A stretch of DNA of 64,000 bases from contig JAJHZJ010000028.1 of assembly GCA_023548195.1 (NCBI GenBank), positions 1,630,001-1,694,000 on the forward strand, given 5' to 3'. How positions within the stretch are numbered: position 1 is the stretch's first letter; each line of letters opens with the position of its first letter. Origin of the DNA: Bettongia penicillata ogilbyi (Eukaryota; Chordata; Mammalia; Diprotodontia; Potoroidae). The notes beneath the pieces were generated by a model. The model was not told where the DNA came from and ran no database searches. It saw nothing but the letters and a program-made list of their open reading frames with translations. The translations under genes and the position numbers were made by a program. Below, piece after piece: positions 36,986 to 48,699 of the stretch.

Positions 36986-38520
36986 TCCCTGGAATAACGA
37001 AATCACAGGACTGAACAAAAAACTAATCATAAAACATTATTTCAGAAGATTTTTTTTCCTACTATTTTCCCTCAAATTTCCTAAAGCCTGTGGAAATAAT
37101 TTTAAAATCCTCTTACCTTTTCACTACCATGTGGCAAAGTTGAAATGTGACACAATTAAACTAGTTAATAATTTTTGTTAAATTAATTACAATCCCAACA
37201 GAAGCTTAGCAGAACTTGTCATTAATATCTTAATCTTTATAGCACCAATTTACCTCCATGGAGCACTTGGTATTTCCAGAAGCGGCTTCTAAATACAGAG
37301 CTTCCATTTACTTAATGAAGCTTTGCACTTAGCCTAGCTCTGTGGGGTGCTGAAGAACTCAGTGGAAGATGAGAATCAGGTTACTTAGGAATACAGACAC
37401 TACACATAGTTTATTCTGATTACAACTTCTGCAAAATGGAGTGACTTGTTTACTGAAATAATGAACAGTAGATGGCATCAATTTAGGGGAAACATTTTCA
37501 TTTGTGTTTCCCTGAGGCTATATGAAATGAAACACCCTTATTTATTTCCATAAAAGGAGCATTTTAGTTTCAGATTTTCCTTTGGATAAAATCATTCAAA
37601 AACATCTGATAATATTATTTTATGTTTCAAGGGAAAACATAGAACCATGTTTAGTAAATGTTTTTTAAACAATGAAGAGTACTGTCTTCTTATATGATTA
37701 AATTTATGATTTCAAAAACTGAAGGATGGGCAAGGCAGTTAAGATTTTCATATAATTCTCTGGGAAAAATAGCCATTTATCTCTACTCTTTTTATACATT
37801 ACTTGGCTATTCTATTAAAATAGTGGTAACTTCCACAAATCTATCATTTTGTATTACTCTTACCTGATTATATTATTTTTATTGCTTTCTTACACTGTAA
37901 CCTCCATGAGGGCTGAGACTATTTCAATCCTTATCTTTTCATCCCCAGACCTGAGCACATTGCTTTGTGTATAATAGATATTGAACTGTCATTGTCATTT
38001 GAAAATATCATACATTGTAATGGGAAATAAATGAGGGTGACAATATTTAAAATATTACCTCAATCCTGGAAGAATTGAACCATAACAATATTTAAATTGC
38101 TACTATAAAGGAAACCAGAGGAAAGAAGTTGTAGCTAAATAGAAGGATGACCCACAAGTACTCTTTAGAGTAGTAAATCATTGAATTGGCAGTCACTTAT
38201 CACATTTTCTAAAATAATAAGAAACATCACTTCATGAGATATTTGGTAATCTCATACTATACTGATCATGATAAATATCTGAAAAGGACACTGAAAATAA
38301 TTGTAGTTTATGTGCTATCACCTGTTGAAGAAGATGAGACAGTAATTCTATGCAAAACTCAACAAAACTCTGCAAATTAAATCAATATGTACTTTGACAA
38401 AACTTGTTGATTTCAATGCAAATATGGGAATAGGTCAGGATGGCAAAAAAATAGGTTGGAAATATGAATCAGGAATAAGGAATGAAAGAGTCTAAAGACT
38501 TCTAGAATACATAAAGGTCT
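36986..38520. other. Mostly unassigned AT-rich sequence
   Basis: Apart from the L2 tail at 37885-37995 I recognise nothing in this stretch. The GC is locally slightly higher around 37240-37360, without CpG enrichment. Confidence 0.4.
37885..37995 (+). repeat. L2 3' tail fragment
   Basis: 'cactgtaacctccatgagggctgagactatttc' then 'tcatccccagacctgagcacattgctttgtgtataatag' is the forward L2 3' tail. Confidence 0.75.
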
Positions 38521-38524
38521 CATG

Positions 38525-38795
38525 TGAGTCAACAATCAACAGATACTTTAATAAGCACTTACTATGTGTCAGTTGTGCTAAATTCCTGGAACATAAAAAC
38601 AAAGAGAAAGACAGTCCCTGCCTTCAAGGAGCATAAGAAAGGAAGAAAAAGAGGATGAGGACCAAGAGCAATAGGGCATTCAGCTTGGTAGAGGAAGTTG
38701 AGAACATAGCCTACAGAGAAATGAGAAAAGGCTGTTTTGGGTTCCCTCCTTAAATGGAGGTTTGGGGAGTAAACATCCAATCAGATGGAAAGGCC
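38525..38795 (-). repeat. L2 3' end, variant shared with 49930-50190
   Basis: 'ataagcacttactatgtgtcag', 'agacagtccctgccttcaaggagcata' and then 'gagaaatgag...aaggctg.tttgggttccctccttaaatgg' match the copy at 49930-50190 phrase by phrase. Confidence 0.7.
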
Positions 38796-39179
38796 CAAAT
38801 TCTAATGAAATTAATCAATTTAAATAAACCTAAATAAATTCTAATCAAATTCTAAGTTCAAATTCTAATTTGTAAATTCCAGGGCTAGAGTAAGTTTCCA
38901 GGTTTCTGGAGCATGGTAGAGAAATTCTAGAGTGCAGCTTATAAAGTAATGTGTCCAAATCATGAATACTTTGAAAAAATCATCCATATGCACTAAGCAT
39001 TGTAAGAACCAAATTACATCATATAAGATTAAGTTAACTGTATTTTATATGATAAAAAATAGATTAATTGTGATATGGGAGTCACTCCTAAATCAGCTTT
39101 TTGTGTCAGACTACAGACTTCTTAGAGCAAATACAAAGCTATAGGAAAGACTTTTAAAGGGGGGGAAATGTGGCGTGCA

Positions 39180-39896
39180 ATTAAAACATCTCAATGGCAG
39201 CCCAAACTAACACCTTACATCTTCTATCTTACAAACAAATACAAATTCATTCATAAGATCTTATGAAAAAGATAACAGAAGATTATAAACAATCACCTCA
39301 TAAAACACAGAGAAGCAGTGAAAGGTAAAGCCAGTTTAAAGAAAGTTTGGCAAGAGGACTAAATAAACAAAGTTATCTCCAGGGCATTTACAGGTGAATT
39401 TAGTAAAGAAGGATAGAAAAATATCTTAAGATTTTCATAATAAACTGTTTTTTGCCATCAAGAATAATAGAAGCACCACACTTGGACTCAAATGTCACAA
39501 TCATATAGCAAAAATAGAAATAGCACTAAAGGGAACAAAAATGAGGAAACTGCCTGATGGGACCAAATGCATGTAGTCTTTTCTGGAGGTAACACAATTC
39601 TGAGGGTATTGAGACATCAATCCATAAAATATCTGAAGGAAGCAAGTTACTCAAGATATGGGATGATCAATTGTAATCTTTTGAAGACAATCCAGCTATA
39701 TTTCCTCTTCTTATTTAATCCTGGAACCAATTCATTGCTCCCTTTCACCATCTGTCCCAGATATATTTACTGATGGAAAAGCTCTATAGGTTGTCTATCC
39801 AATGCTATGTCATAAAATAAACAATACAAATTCATCATTTATTTGTTCTTTCCTGTGTAAATGGTCCAGGCTAACTCTTGAGAATGTTTATAGAGC
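39180..39896 (-). pseudogene. RTE-like LINE: post-RT part, split by HAL1-like insertion
   Basis: On the minus strand at about 39690-39790 the frame encodes 'IYLGQMVKGSNELVPGL' followed by 'WIVFKRLQ'. This is the 'YLGQ...E...R...W..F' segment that follows RT in RTE-like LINEs. Further downstream a 'LLYDCDIWVQVW' piece matches the LYG.E.W position. The RT catalytic region is at 42751-43180, on the other side of the HAL1-like element. Stops break every segment. The left limit is uncertain. Confidence 0.65.
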
Positions 39897-42750
39897 TTTT
39901 TTTTTAATTTCTAAATATAAATTTATTTATTTAACTTTTTCCATTCATTTCCACAAAATTTTGGGTTCCAAATTTTCTCCCCATTTATACCCTCCCCCCA
40001 CCCCAATACACCAAGCATTCTAATTTTCCCTATCACCAATCTTCCCTCTCTTCTGTCATCCCTCCCTTCTCTTGTCCCCATCTTCTCTTTTGTCCGTAGG
40101 GCCAGATGACTTTCTATTCCCCATTAACTGTATTTCTTATTTCCTAGTAGCAACAACAATACTAAACAGTTGTTCCTAAAACTTTGAGTTCCAAATTCTC
40201 CCCATCCCTCCCTCCCCACCCATTCCCTTTGGGAAGGCAGGCAACTCAATATAGGCCATATCTGTGTAGTTTTGCAAATGACTTCGATAACAGTCGTGTT
40301 GTGTAAGACTAACTGTATTTCCCTCCATCCTATCCTGCCCCACATTGTTTCTATTCTGTCTTTTGATCCAGTCCCTCCCTGAGTGTTGACTTCAAATTGC
40401 TCTCTCCTCCCATTGCCCTCCCTTCCACCATCCCCCCCACCCTGCTTATCTCCTTCTCCCCCACTTTCCTGTATTGTAAGATAGGTTTTCATACCAAAAT
40501 GAGGTGTGCATTTTATTCCTTCCTTTAGTTGAATGTGATGAGGGTAAACTTCATGTTTTTTTCTCAGCTCTCTTCTTTTTCCCTCCACTAAAAAGTCTCC
40601 TGCTTGCCTCTTGAATGAGAGATAATTTACCCCATTCCATTTCACCCTCTCTCCTCCCACTACATTTCTCTCTCACAGTTTACCTTAATTTCTTTTAAGA
40701 TATGGTCCCATCCTATTCAATTCACTCTGTGCTCTCTGTCTCTCTATATGGGTACATGTGTATGTATGTGTGCACGTACACATGTATGTGTATGCACGTG
40801 TGTGTGCACATGTACATGTGTGCGTGTGTGTGTGTGAGTGGTCCTACCAACTACCCAGATACGGCAAAGTTTTAAGAGTTACAAATATTGTCTTTCCTTG
40901 TATGAATGTAAACAGTTCACCTTTGGTAAGTCCCTTATGACTTCTCTTTGCTGTTTACTGTTTCATGCTTCTTCTCATTCTTCTGTTTGAAAGTCAAATT
41001 TTCTTTTCAGCTCTGGTCTTTTCATCAAGAATGCTTGAAAGTCCTCTATTTCATTGAAAGACCATTTTTTCCCCTGAAGTATTATACTCAGTTTTGCTGG
41101 GTAGGTGATTCTTGGTTTGAGTCCTAGTTCCTTTGACTTCTGGAATATCCTATTCCACGCCCTTTGATCCCTTAATGTAGAAGCTGCTAGATCTTGGGTT
41201 ATCCTGATTGTATTTCCACAGTACTGGAATTGTTTCTTTCTAGCTGCTTGCAATATTTTCTCCTTGACCTGGAAATTCTGGAATTTGGCCACAATGTTCC
41301 TAGGAGTTTCTCTTTTTGGATCTCTTTCAGGCAGTGATCAATGGATTCCTTCAATATTTATTTTGCCCTCTGTTTCTAGAATCTCAGGGCAGTTTTCCTT
41401 GATAATTTCATGAAAGATGATGTCTAGGCTCTTTTTTGGATCATGGCTTTCAAGTAGTCCCATAATTTTTAAATTGTCTCTCCTGGATCTATTTTCCAGT
41501 TCAGTTGTTTTTCCCATGAGATATTTCACATTCTCTTCCATTTTTTCATTCTTTTGGTTTTGTTTGGTGGTTTCTTGGTTTCTCAGAAAGTCATTAGACT
41601 CCATCTGTTCCATTCTAATTTTGAGAGAACTATTATCTTCAGTGAGCTTTTGAACCTCTTTTTCCATTTGGTTAATTCTGCTTTTGAAAGCATTCTTCTC
41701 CTCATTGGCTTTTTGAACCTCTTTTGCCAATTGAGTGAGCCTATTTTTCAAGGTGTGATTTTCTTCAGCATTTTTTTGGGTCTCCTTTAGCAAGGTATTG
41801 ACCCATTTTTCATGCTTTTCTTGCATCTCTCTCATTTCTCTTCCCAGTTTTTCCTCTCCCTGTCTAATTTGATTTTCAAAATCCTTTTTGAGCTCTTCCA
41901 TGGCCTGAGCCCACTGGACATCCACCTCGGATGTCTGGGATACAGAGGCCCTGATCTCCACATCTTTCCCTGATAGCAAGCATTGCACTTCCTCATCAGA
42001 AATGAAAGGCGGGGACATCTGTTCCCCAAGAAAGTAGCTTTCTATGGTCTTATTTTTCTTCCCTTTTCTGGGCATTTTCCCAGCCAGTTACTTGACTTCT
42101 GAGATTCCTCTCCACACCCACCTGGCCTCCAGATCTGCCCAGCTAGTGCTTGGGGTCTGAGTGCTTGGGGGCTGCTCCCCAGCCTCAGCGCTTTCCACAG
42201 TGGGCGGGGCTGCTATTCAATGTGAGCTTCAGTTTTGGTGCTCAGGTGGGGGCAGGGCTGCCTCCCAGGCTCAGTTTCCTCAGGGGGTTTATGCAGAGAG
42301 CTTCGGTAATGGCCCTGAGCTCCTGTCTGCTCTGGGAGTCCCAGGCTGCCACTGCCTCTGCCACTACCTCCCGAGGGGGCCCAAGTCATGCAGACACCCC
42401 GCTCCCCTCTTGGCCAGCCCAGAAGTCTCTCTCACTGACCTGTAGTGCCTGTGGGTGGAGGGACCCTCATGGCCACCAGAGACTCCATCCCTGAAGCCTG
42501 CTTGGGTCTGCTCCTCCGGGGCCATGAGGCCAGGGCAGCGCAGGGGTGGGCTCCACTGTCCGGAGCGCGACGGACCCCTGGGTATGGCTTTCCACGGCTC
42601 TCTGGAACGGAAATCTCTTCCATTCTGTTTCTGTGCAGCTTATACTACTCCAGAATTTGTGGGGAGTTCTTTTTACAGGAAATTTATGGGCTGTGGGTTC
42701 GGAGCTAGCAAACATGAGTCTTTCTACTCTACCATCTTGGCTCCTCCCCC
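39897..42750 (-). mobile_element. Half-L1 (HAL1-like) retrotransposon, ORF1 only
   Basis: A 2.85-kb minus-strand element. The 5' end reads 'gggggaggagccaagatggt' at about 42750, followed by a GC-rich 5' UTR to 42076, ORF1 (40975-42075) and a purine-rich 3' UTR with a CA/TG simple repeat (40755-40840). It ends with an A-rich tail (T-rich on plus at 39896-39910). There is no endonuclease or RT sequence between ORF1 and the 3' UTR. HAL1 elements are known L1 offshoots that keep ORF1 and lose ORF2 and rely on L1 for reverse transcription. The 3' UTR differs from that of the L1 copies and is shared with 47200-48240. It sits inside an RTE-like LINE. No clear target duplication was found. Confidence 0.85.
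40975..42075 (-). pseudogene. HAL1-like ORF1, nearly open (one internal stop)
   Basis: From ATG at 42075 the frame is open for 245 codons, has one TGA at 41338-41340, and continues in the same frame to a stop at 40975-40977. The visible parts are a basic N-terminus (MPRKGKKNK), a long heptad-like coiled coil (about residues 55-170, KEVQKANEEKNAFKSRINQM region), an RRM-type part with 'LENRSRRDNLKIMGL' (about residues 193-207), and a C-terminal domain with 'RITYPAKLSIILQGKKW'. ORF1p of L1 forms trimers through the coiled coil and binds RNA. The internal TGA lies where an Arg CGA codon could have decayed. Only one disabling change is evident, so the copy is fairly young. Confidence 0.85.
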
Positions 42751-43185
42751 TGGACCTCTTCCAGTAGGCTATGCAATGTTCTCAGGCTTTATTCAACCAA
42801 TAAGATGTCATCCATAAACAAGATTACTTGTAGGATCTTATTATTCATGGTGAATACTTCTTCAATTGATATTTTGCACTGGATTTCTTCTATCAAAGTG
42901 GTCAACACCTTTAGGAAGCATAGATCTCCTTGTTTTGTGCCTCATCTGACATTTACAATCAGTTGATTATTGAATAACATTATATCTGTTATTATATCAT
43001 TCAAACAATATTGAATAATTTTATTTATGAGATACTTTGCAGTAAAAAAATGCCTTTAAAGTATTATTTTGTTACACTGAATCAAAAACTTTTAATAATC
43101 AATAAGCTTGGTAGAATCTGGTATTCTTTACATGTTTTAGCAAAATATGTAAAGATAAATATGTGATCTATTGTGGAATATCAAT
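42751..43185 (-). pseudogene. RTE-like LINE: RT catalytic region, split by HAL1-like insertion
   Basis: On the minus strand, 'SFDSV' (motif A) is followed by a degraded motif B ('LPKVLTTLIEEIQCKIS') and 'LFMDDILLVE' at about 42795-42825, which is motif C with Met in place of the usual Ala. Then the sequence ends at the HAL1-like insertion. With the YLGQ part at 39180-39896 this makes one element. The motif order fits the RTE-like group with the LLFADDI-type catalytic site, but the exact family is not certain. Confidence 0.65.
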
Positions 43186-43187
43186 CA

Positions 43188-43300
43188 GTCAATAGGAATA
43201 TATTAAGCATCTACCAATGGCCAGGCACTGAAGACACAAAATCAAAAATTAAACAGTCTCTGTTCTCATTGAGCTTACAGTCCATTGAGAAAGAAAGTAA
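43188..43300 (-). repeat. L2 3' tail fragment
   Basis: 'tattaagcatctaccaatggccaggcactgaagaca' and 'cagtctctgttctcattgagcttacagtcc' give the reverse-strand L2 tail. Confidence 0.75.
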
Positions 43301-43304
<4 letters not shown>

Positions 43305-43360
<56 letters not shown>

Positions 43361-43362
43361 GA
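43305..43362. repeat. (TA)n(TATG)n microsatellite
   Basis: About 23 TA units, then about three GTAT units. The open frame over it (43173-43373) is a translation of the repeat. Confidence 0.95.
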
Positions 43363-43499
43363 AATATATGTAAAACCTATTTGTTCTTTATTTATGTCCT
43401 CATTTGAAGATTCTATAGATTAACATATAAATGATTCTTACAAAGAATTTTATAAAGATGCAAAAGCAAACATAGTCTGATAACTGCTGATATTTCCTT

Positions 43500-43840
43500 C
43501 CTTTCATATAAATAAAATTTAAAGATTTTATCTTGAGTCACTGAAAACTAGGGAACATTCAGACTTTCTTCTTTCTTTTTGTGGTTGTGCTTTGGCACTG
43601 CATTTTTGGACTTCTAAACAAAGTAAGCTGAACCAAGAAGACAATTTTTATGATGACTACAATAATGCAAAGGAAAACAACATTGAAAAATTTCAGAACC
43701 CTAACCAATGCAGTGACCAATCATGCCTAGGGAAGTGATGATGAAGCATGCTTCCTGCCTCTTATCATATTGAACTATAAATGAAGAGGAAGTATATTTC
43801 AGATATGGCCAATGTGTTGATTCACCGCTTAATTCTACTT
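43500..43840 (+). repeat. L1 3' UTR-like fragment
   Basis: 'gcaaaggaaaacaacattgaaaaatttcagaaccc' then 'agtgaccaatcatgcctagg', 'gatgatgaagcatgcttcctgcctc' and 'atatggccaatgtg' have the order of the L1 3' UTR at 17990-18160. A related short stretch recurs at about 44825-44890. Confidence 0.6.
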
Positions 43841-45760
43841 GTTACAAGGAAGGTTTCTACAGGAACACAGATAGTCCTCGGAAAATCACAATGATTTAAA
43901 TCCTTTACGTGTCTATCGCTTTATAGATAAAATTGTTTTGTCTGCAGGATAAGAAATCTATTGCATAGAAAAAAGATTTCTGCAAATCTGAAGAGTAGGG
44001 GGAAGATATGGGGAAGGGTTTGTAGGTTGTGAATCAGAGTACTAATTAATCATGCACTTAACTCTGTTTTCAGCAAAGTTCCTTCCTTATCATCCCCTAA
44101 AGATCAGTTTATATCCTACCATGTAATCTAAGCAAGTCTACCACTAACAAATATCTTTCTACTGATTAAACCACTCAGAATAGCTGTAATTTTGTATACT
44201 ATTCTGTACTGCATTGAGGATTATCCGAGGTTAAGGGCTGAAAGTAAGGGGTCCTTACATTTCATACAGCCATACTTTTGTCTTCTGCTGATTAAACCAT
44301 TTTAAGAAATGATCATATTTTGTTAGGGAACCACAGAGTGCAAAACAATGAAGTATTTCTTGCATTCAGATAGAACTCTCTAAAATATATGGGAGCTAGA
44401 GGGGTGATGAATCAAATGGACAAATACATGAAAAAGTCGTAAATGCACATAATTCAAATAAGACATATGTAATGAGCTTTACAAATTATTACATAAAAGT
44501 GAATAATTATTAATATTGGGTGATTTTGATTTAATTGATAATATCCAAAGGATCCAGATAGTCTGGAGCAAGTCAGATTTAGACCTTCTCTCCATGGTTG
44601 GATCAATATATTGGCCTTGACCATATCAATGTCATATAGCTCTTTTAAAGCCTTCTTGATCTTGGATCTTTGGTCTTGCTATCCACAGTGTCTGCTGTCC
44701 TCTATCTTCTCTATAGCTGACTTAGTGGTCAGAGGAAATGATGATCATATATAATCAAGTGAAATCAACAGGTGTTTATTGAATGCCTGCTCCTCAGGGT
44801 ACTTTTCTGAGGATACTTTTGAAGCCAAAGTATCTTGTGCCACTGGAAACTAAGAAACATATTGATTTTCTTCTTTTTTGTGACCATGGATACCTTTTGA
44901 AACTTCCTTCTAAGTCTTTGATTTGGCTTCTCTCTTAGAAGGTATATCTTCCTTCTTTACTTTCAATATCTTGGGTAGAGTGGGGAGTAAAAAGCTTTAT
45001 TTTTTTTAAATCTTGTGAGCCCAAGTGTTTATAACACCACCCTTGGGAAATTTCTATATGCTAATGGTTGAATACAACAAAATAAAGAATTAAGATTGCA
45101 TTTAATGATGCCCTAAAATCAAAATATGGCACGAAATAGCATTGAAAAAAATGCATGATCAGAAAAGGAGGCGAGTTGATTATATCAAAGTAATGGATGA
45201 CTGATAACCATAATGTTCTACTTATATCCATGAAATGGAAAAATTCTTCAAAGAAAGCCTCCAGCATGTTTGCTATAATCTTCTCTAGGGGAATCATAGA
45301 AAGATATGGACAATATTTTGAAGGATAATTAGACATTAATGGGTTGTATCCTCCACTGATGAATGTAGTGCCCATGTTGACAAGATCATGATTGTATTAA
45401 ATATAAGCATATAAAAAAGAAGTTTCAATTAGATCTTTTTGCATATTTTTGTTGCCTTTTAAAATTTCTATAGCCATATAGAAAATATCACACTCATTGG
45501 TTTGAGTAAAATGTATGTGGTGATGTTTGGAATGCTTTTTAAAACAAAATTATTTTATAAGTAAGTCTAGAAAAATGGAGAACTTAAAGCATTTTTTGAA
45601 AAATTAGCTGGAATATAGTTGCTTACACATCATCATAGGGCATTTTTACAACATATGTAAAATTGAATATATCACATTTTTAGAAGGCAAAAAAGATGTA
45701 GGAAAGTTCTAGAGAAAAGCAACTATGTTAACTTGGAGGTGAGGGGTGAAGTTTAAGTAG
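43841..45760. other. Mostly unassigned sequence
   Basis: A short repeat of 43520-43590 appears at 44825-44890 ('ccactggaaactaagaaacat ... gattttcttctt'). The minus-strand frame 45061-45375 has no domain I can name; the opposite strand at 45165-45330 looks faintly like a LINE-type stretch, but not enough to claim. Confidence 0.35.
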
Positions 45761-45764
45761 AGGG

Positions 45765-45854
45765 TGGGAAGAGAACCAACATGGCTCTCCATTACAACAA
45801 CTACCATTGTGGGGAGAGAACCAACATGGTTCTCCATTAAAACAACCACCATTG
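45765..45854. repeat. 45-bp tandem duplication
   Basis: Copy 1 (45765-45809) and copy 2 (45810-45854) both run from 'tggg.agagaaccaacatgg' to 'caac.accattg', with about four mismatches. The two units are directly adjacent. Confidence 0.9.
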
Positions 45855-46048
45855 CCTAAGTTCACTAAGGGTAATGAAAGTATGTCAAACTGGCAAAAAA
45901 AAAAAAAATAAGGATGAGTTTTAATTAGGAAACACTGTCCATGATTTCTACTATATGAATCCTAACCAATCAAATTCCCAAACCCTCAAAATCAGATAAA
46001 AGGTGAGACTTAGCGATAACCACATAAAAGCAAGGGTTTGTTTCCCTC

Positions 46049-46144
46049 TATAAAAGTATACCAAAAGTTTTAATGTGCAGTTTTAAGCAATTAAAGCTAT
46101 TGCAGGTTTAAAACTGCACTAAGACTTGTGGGATACCCTGTATA
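46049..46144. mobile_element. Palindromic MITE candidate (mariner-type ends)
   Basis: The left arm (46049-46088, 'tataaaagtataccaaaag...') and the reverse complement of the right arm ('tatacagggtatcccacaag...') match at about three quarters of positions. They share 'tgcagttttaa' exactly. The full length is 96 bases including TA at both ends, as expected for a Tc1/mariner-derived MITE with TA target duplication. It could fold into a single hairpin. No transposase is present. Confidence 0.65.
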
Positions 46145-46646
46145 TACAAGGATAATTCAAATTATAACTTCTATCAAAAATCACTGCTGTGAATGATGCA
46201 ATGGTGCACTATTAGCTCCTCTTTACAGATATGGGAACTAATGGCATATGGAAGACTCATCACAAACCCAGGAGGAAAAGCAGAAACAATCATATTCTAC
46301 ACTTTTACTATATCATCTTGAATCCCAGTTATGCATTAGACTCTTTCCATTTTTAGTGGTAAGACATCAAGCATAACTATCTATGTAGATTGTATTAGAT
46401 ATTAAACGTTTGGGAGGGAGTCAAAAAATATCACTTTTCTGAACTCTACAATTATCCCTCCAAACCTGCTATGAAAAGGAGGCTAAAAATGTGATCAAAG
46501 ACAATGAAATAAATCAAGAAGTGTTTGCTTTGTGTGAACAGACTCACTCACAAAATGTCAAAAAAGTAATCAAAACCCTAGGTGCATTCTGTGTGTCAAC
46601 AAACTATCAGCACTCCCAGATATTTTGGGAATAGAAAAAGACCTGT

Positions 46647-48240
46647 GGGGGTGAAGCCAAGATGGCAGAGTAGAAAGATGCATCTATTCTAGCTCTTCCT
46701 CCACCATCCATAAAATACCTGTAAAAAATGCTCTAAACAAATTCTAAAGCAGCAGAAGCCATAAAACGACAAAGTGAAAGAGATTTTCAGCCAAAGGTAG
46801 CCTGGAAGGTCAACAAAAAAGATCTATCACCTCCTGAAAGATATCCAAAAAGAGAAACTCCTAGGAATATTGTAGTCAAATTCCACAGTTCCAAGGTCAA
46901 GGAGAAAATACTGCAATCAGTTAGAAAGAAATAATTTGAGTATTGTGGAAATACAATCGGGATAACACAAGATCTAGCAGCTTCTACCTTAAAAGATCAA
47001 CGGGCTTGGAATATGACATTCCAGAAGTCAAAGGAACTAGGATTAAAACCAAGAATCACCTGCCCAGAAAAACTGAGTATAATACTTCAAGGGGAAAATG
47101 GTCATTCAATGAAATAGAGGACTTTCAAGTATTCTTGATGAAAAGACCAGAAGTGAATAGAAAATCTGACTTTCAAACACAAGAATCAAGAGAAGCATGA
47201 AAAGGTAAACAGGAAAGAGAAATCATAAGAGACTTACTAAAGTTGAACTGTTTACACTCCTATATGGAAAGATAATATTTGTAACTCTTGAAACTTTTCT
47301 CAGTATTTGGGTAGTTGGAGGGATTATTACACACACACACACACACACACACATACACAAGTACATACATACATATATATATACATATACACACACACAC
47401 AGAGCACAGAGAGAGTTAAATAGGAAGGGATGATATCTAAAAAAATAAAATTAAGGGGTGAGAGAGGAATATATTGGGAGGAGAAAGGGAGAAATGGAAT
47501 GGAGCAAATTATCTCTCATAAAAGAGGCAGGAAAAAGCTTTTTCAATGGAGGGGGAGAGAGGGAAGGTGAGAGGGAAAAATTGAAGCTTATGTACTTCAC
47601 ATTTGGCTTAAGGAAGAAATAACAACTCAATTTGGTATGAAAATCTATCTTACACTACAGGAAAGTAGGGGAGAAGGCAGTAAGTGGGGTGGGGGGGATG
47701 ATGGAAGGGAGGGCAAACGGGAGGAAGGAGCAATTAGAAGTAAGCACTTTTGGGGATGAGGCAAGGTCAAAAGAGAGGACAGAATAAATGGGGGGGCAGG
47801 ATAGGATGGAGGGAAATACAGTCTTACACAATATGACTATTATGGAAGTCGTTTGCAAAACTACACATATATGGCCTATATTGAATTGCTTGCCTTCTCA
47901 GTGGGGATGGGTGGGGAGGGAGGAAAGAAGAGAAGTTGGAACTCAAAGTTGTAGGAACAAATGTTGAGAATTGTTTTTGCATACAACTGGGAAATAAGAA
48001 ATACAGGTAATGGGGTATAGAAATTTATCTTGCCCTACAAGACAAGACAGAAAATGGGGATAAGGGAAGGAAGGGGTGTGATAAAAGGGAGGGCATATTG
48101 GGGGAAGGGGAAATCAGAATGCATGGCATTTGGAGTGGGGGAGGGGAGAGATAGGGAGAAAATTCAGAACTCAAAATTCTGTGGCAATGAATGTCGAAAA
48201 CTAAAAATAAATAAATAAACATTAAAAAAAGAAAATAAAG
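46647..48240 (+). mobile_element. HAL1-like element with most of ORF1 deleted
   Basis: It starts 'gggggtgaagccaagatggc', the same type of 5' end as at 42750. About 170 bases later the text joins the ORF1 C-terminal domain (from about 46820; open frame 46943-47200 with 'LPRKTEYNTSRGKWSFNEIE'). It then follows the 3' UTR of the 42-kb element phrase by phrase: 'aaagacaatatttgtaactctt'-type text, a CA repeat at 47329-47400, then 'gaaatggaatgg', 'acaatatgactattatggaag' and 'tatggcctatattgaattg'. It ends in an A-rich tail. Length is about 1.6 kb. Confidence 0.85.
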
Positions 48241-48695
48241 AAAAAACCCACACTACATTCAACATTGTGGGAAAAAGGGTTTAAAGTGATAAGTACTTGC
48301 TGCTAAGCACTCTCCTGTGCATTATATATAACAAGGTGAATATAATACACCAGAATAAGGGGAAACAGCAATAGCTTAGACGGAAATTTCACTACAGTAC
48401 AGTAATGAAAAAAATGATGTTTTTCAATAATATACTGCATCTTGCCAATATAGAAATAACAATAAATAGGTTATAAGTCTTGCTTAGTCTCGCAAATGCT
48501 CTTTCTAGCATAACAAAGCATATTATACTAGAACTTCACTTCAATGATATTCTCATCATACATTTCAGAAATTATTTTAAAAACAAATTTGTCTTCTAAT
48601 AAGATCTTTTGGTTTTTTGGTAACTAAATTTTCTGAAGTAGCATCCAATTACATTCTATGGTAGTGTCATAATGAAGGTATAGCCCATTTACAAA
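48241..48695. other. Unassigned AT-rich sequence
   Basis: No feature recognised. Confidence 0.4.
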
Positions 48696-48699
48696 AATA

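Noticed and set aside
40124..40660. 178-codon minus-strand open frame
   Set aside because: It lies in the purine-rich 3' UTR of the HAL1-like element, translates to Gly/Arg/Glu-rich low-complexity text, and the same region at 47400-47900 is not open.
42150..42817. Several overlapping open frames and GC-rich sequence suggesting a gene or CpG island
   Set aside because: It is the GC-rich 5' UTR of the HAL1-like element; the equivalent region is seen at 11300-11870.
45061..45375. 104-codon minus-strand frame
   Set aside because: No recognisable motif on this strand; the opposite strand looks more LINE-like, but not clearly enough to name.
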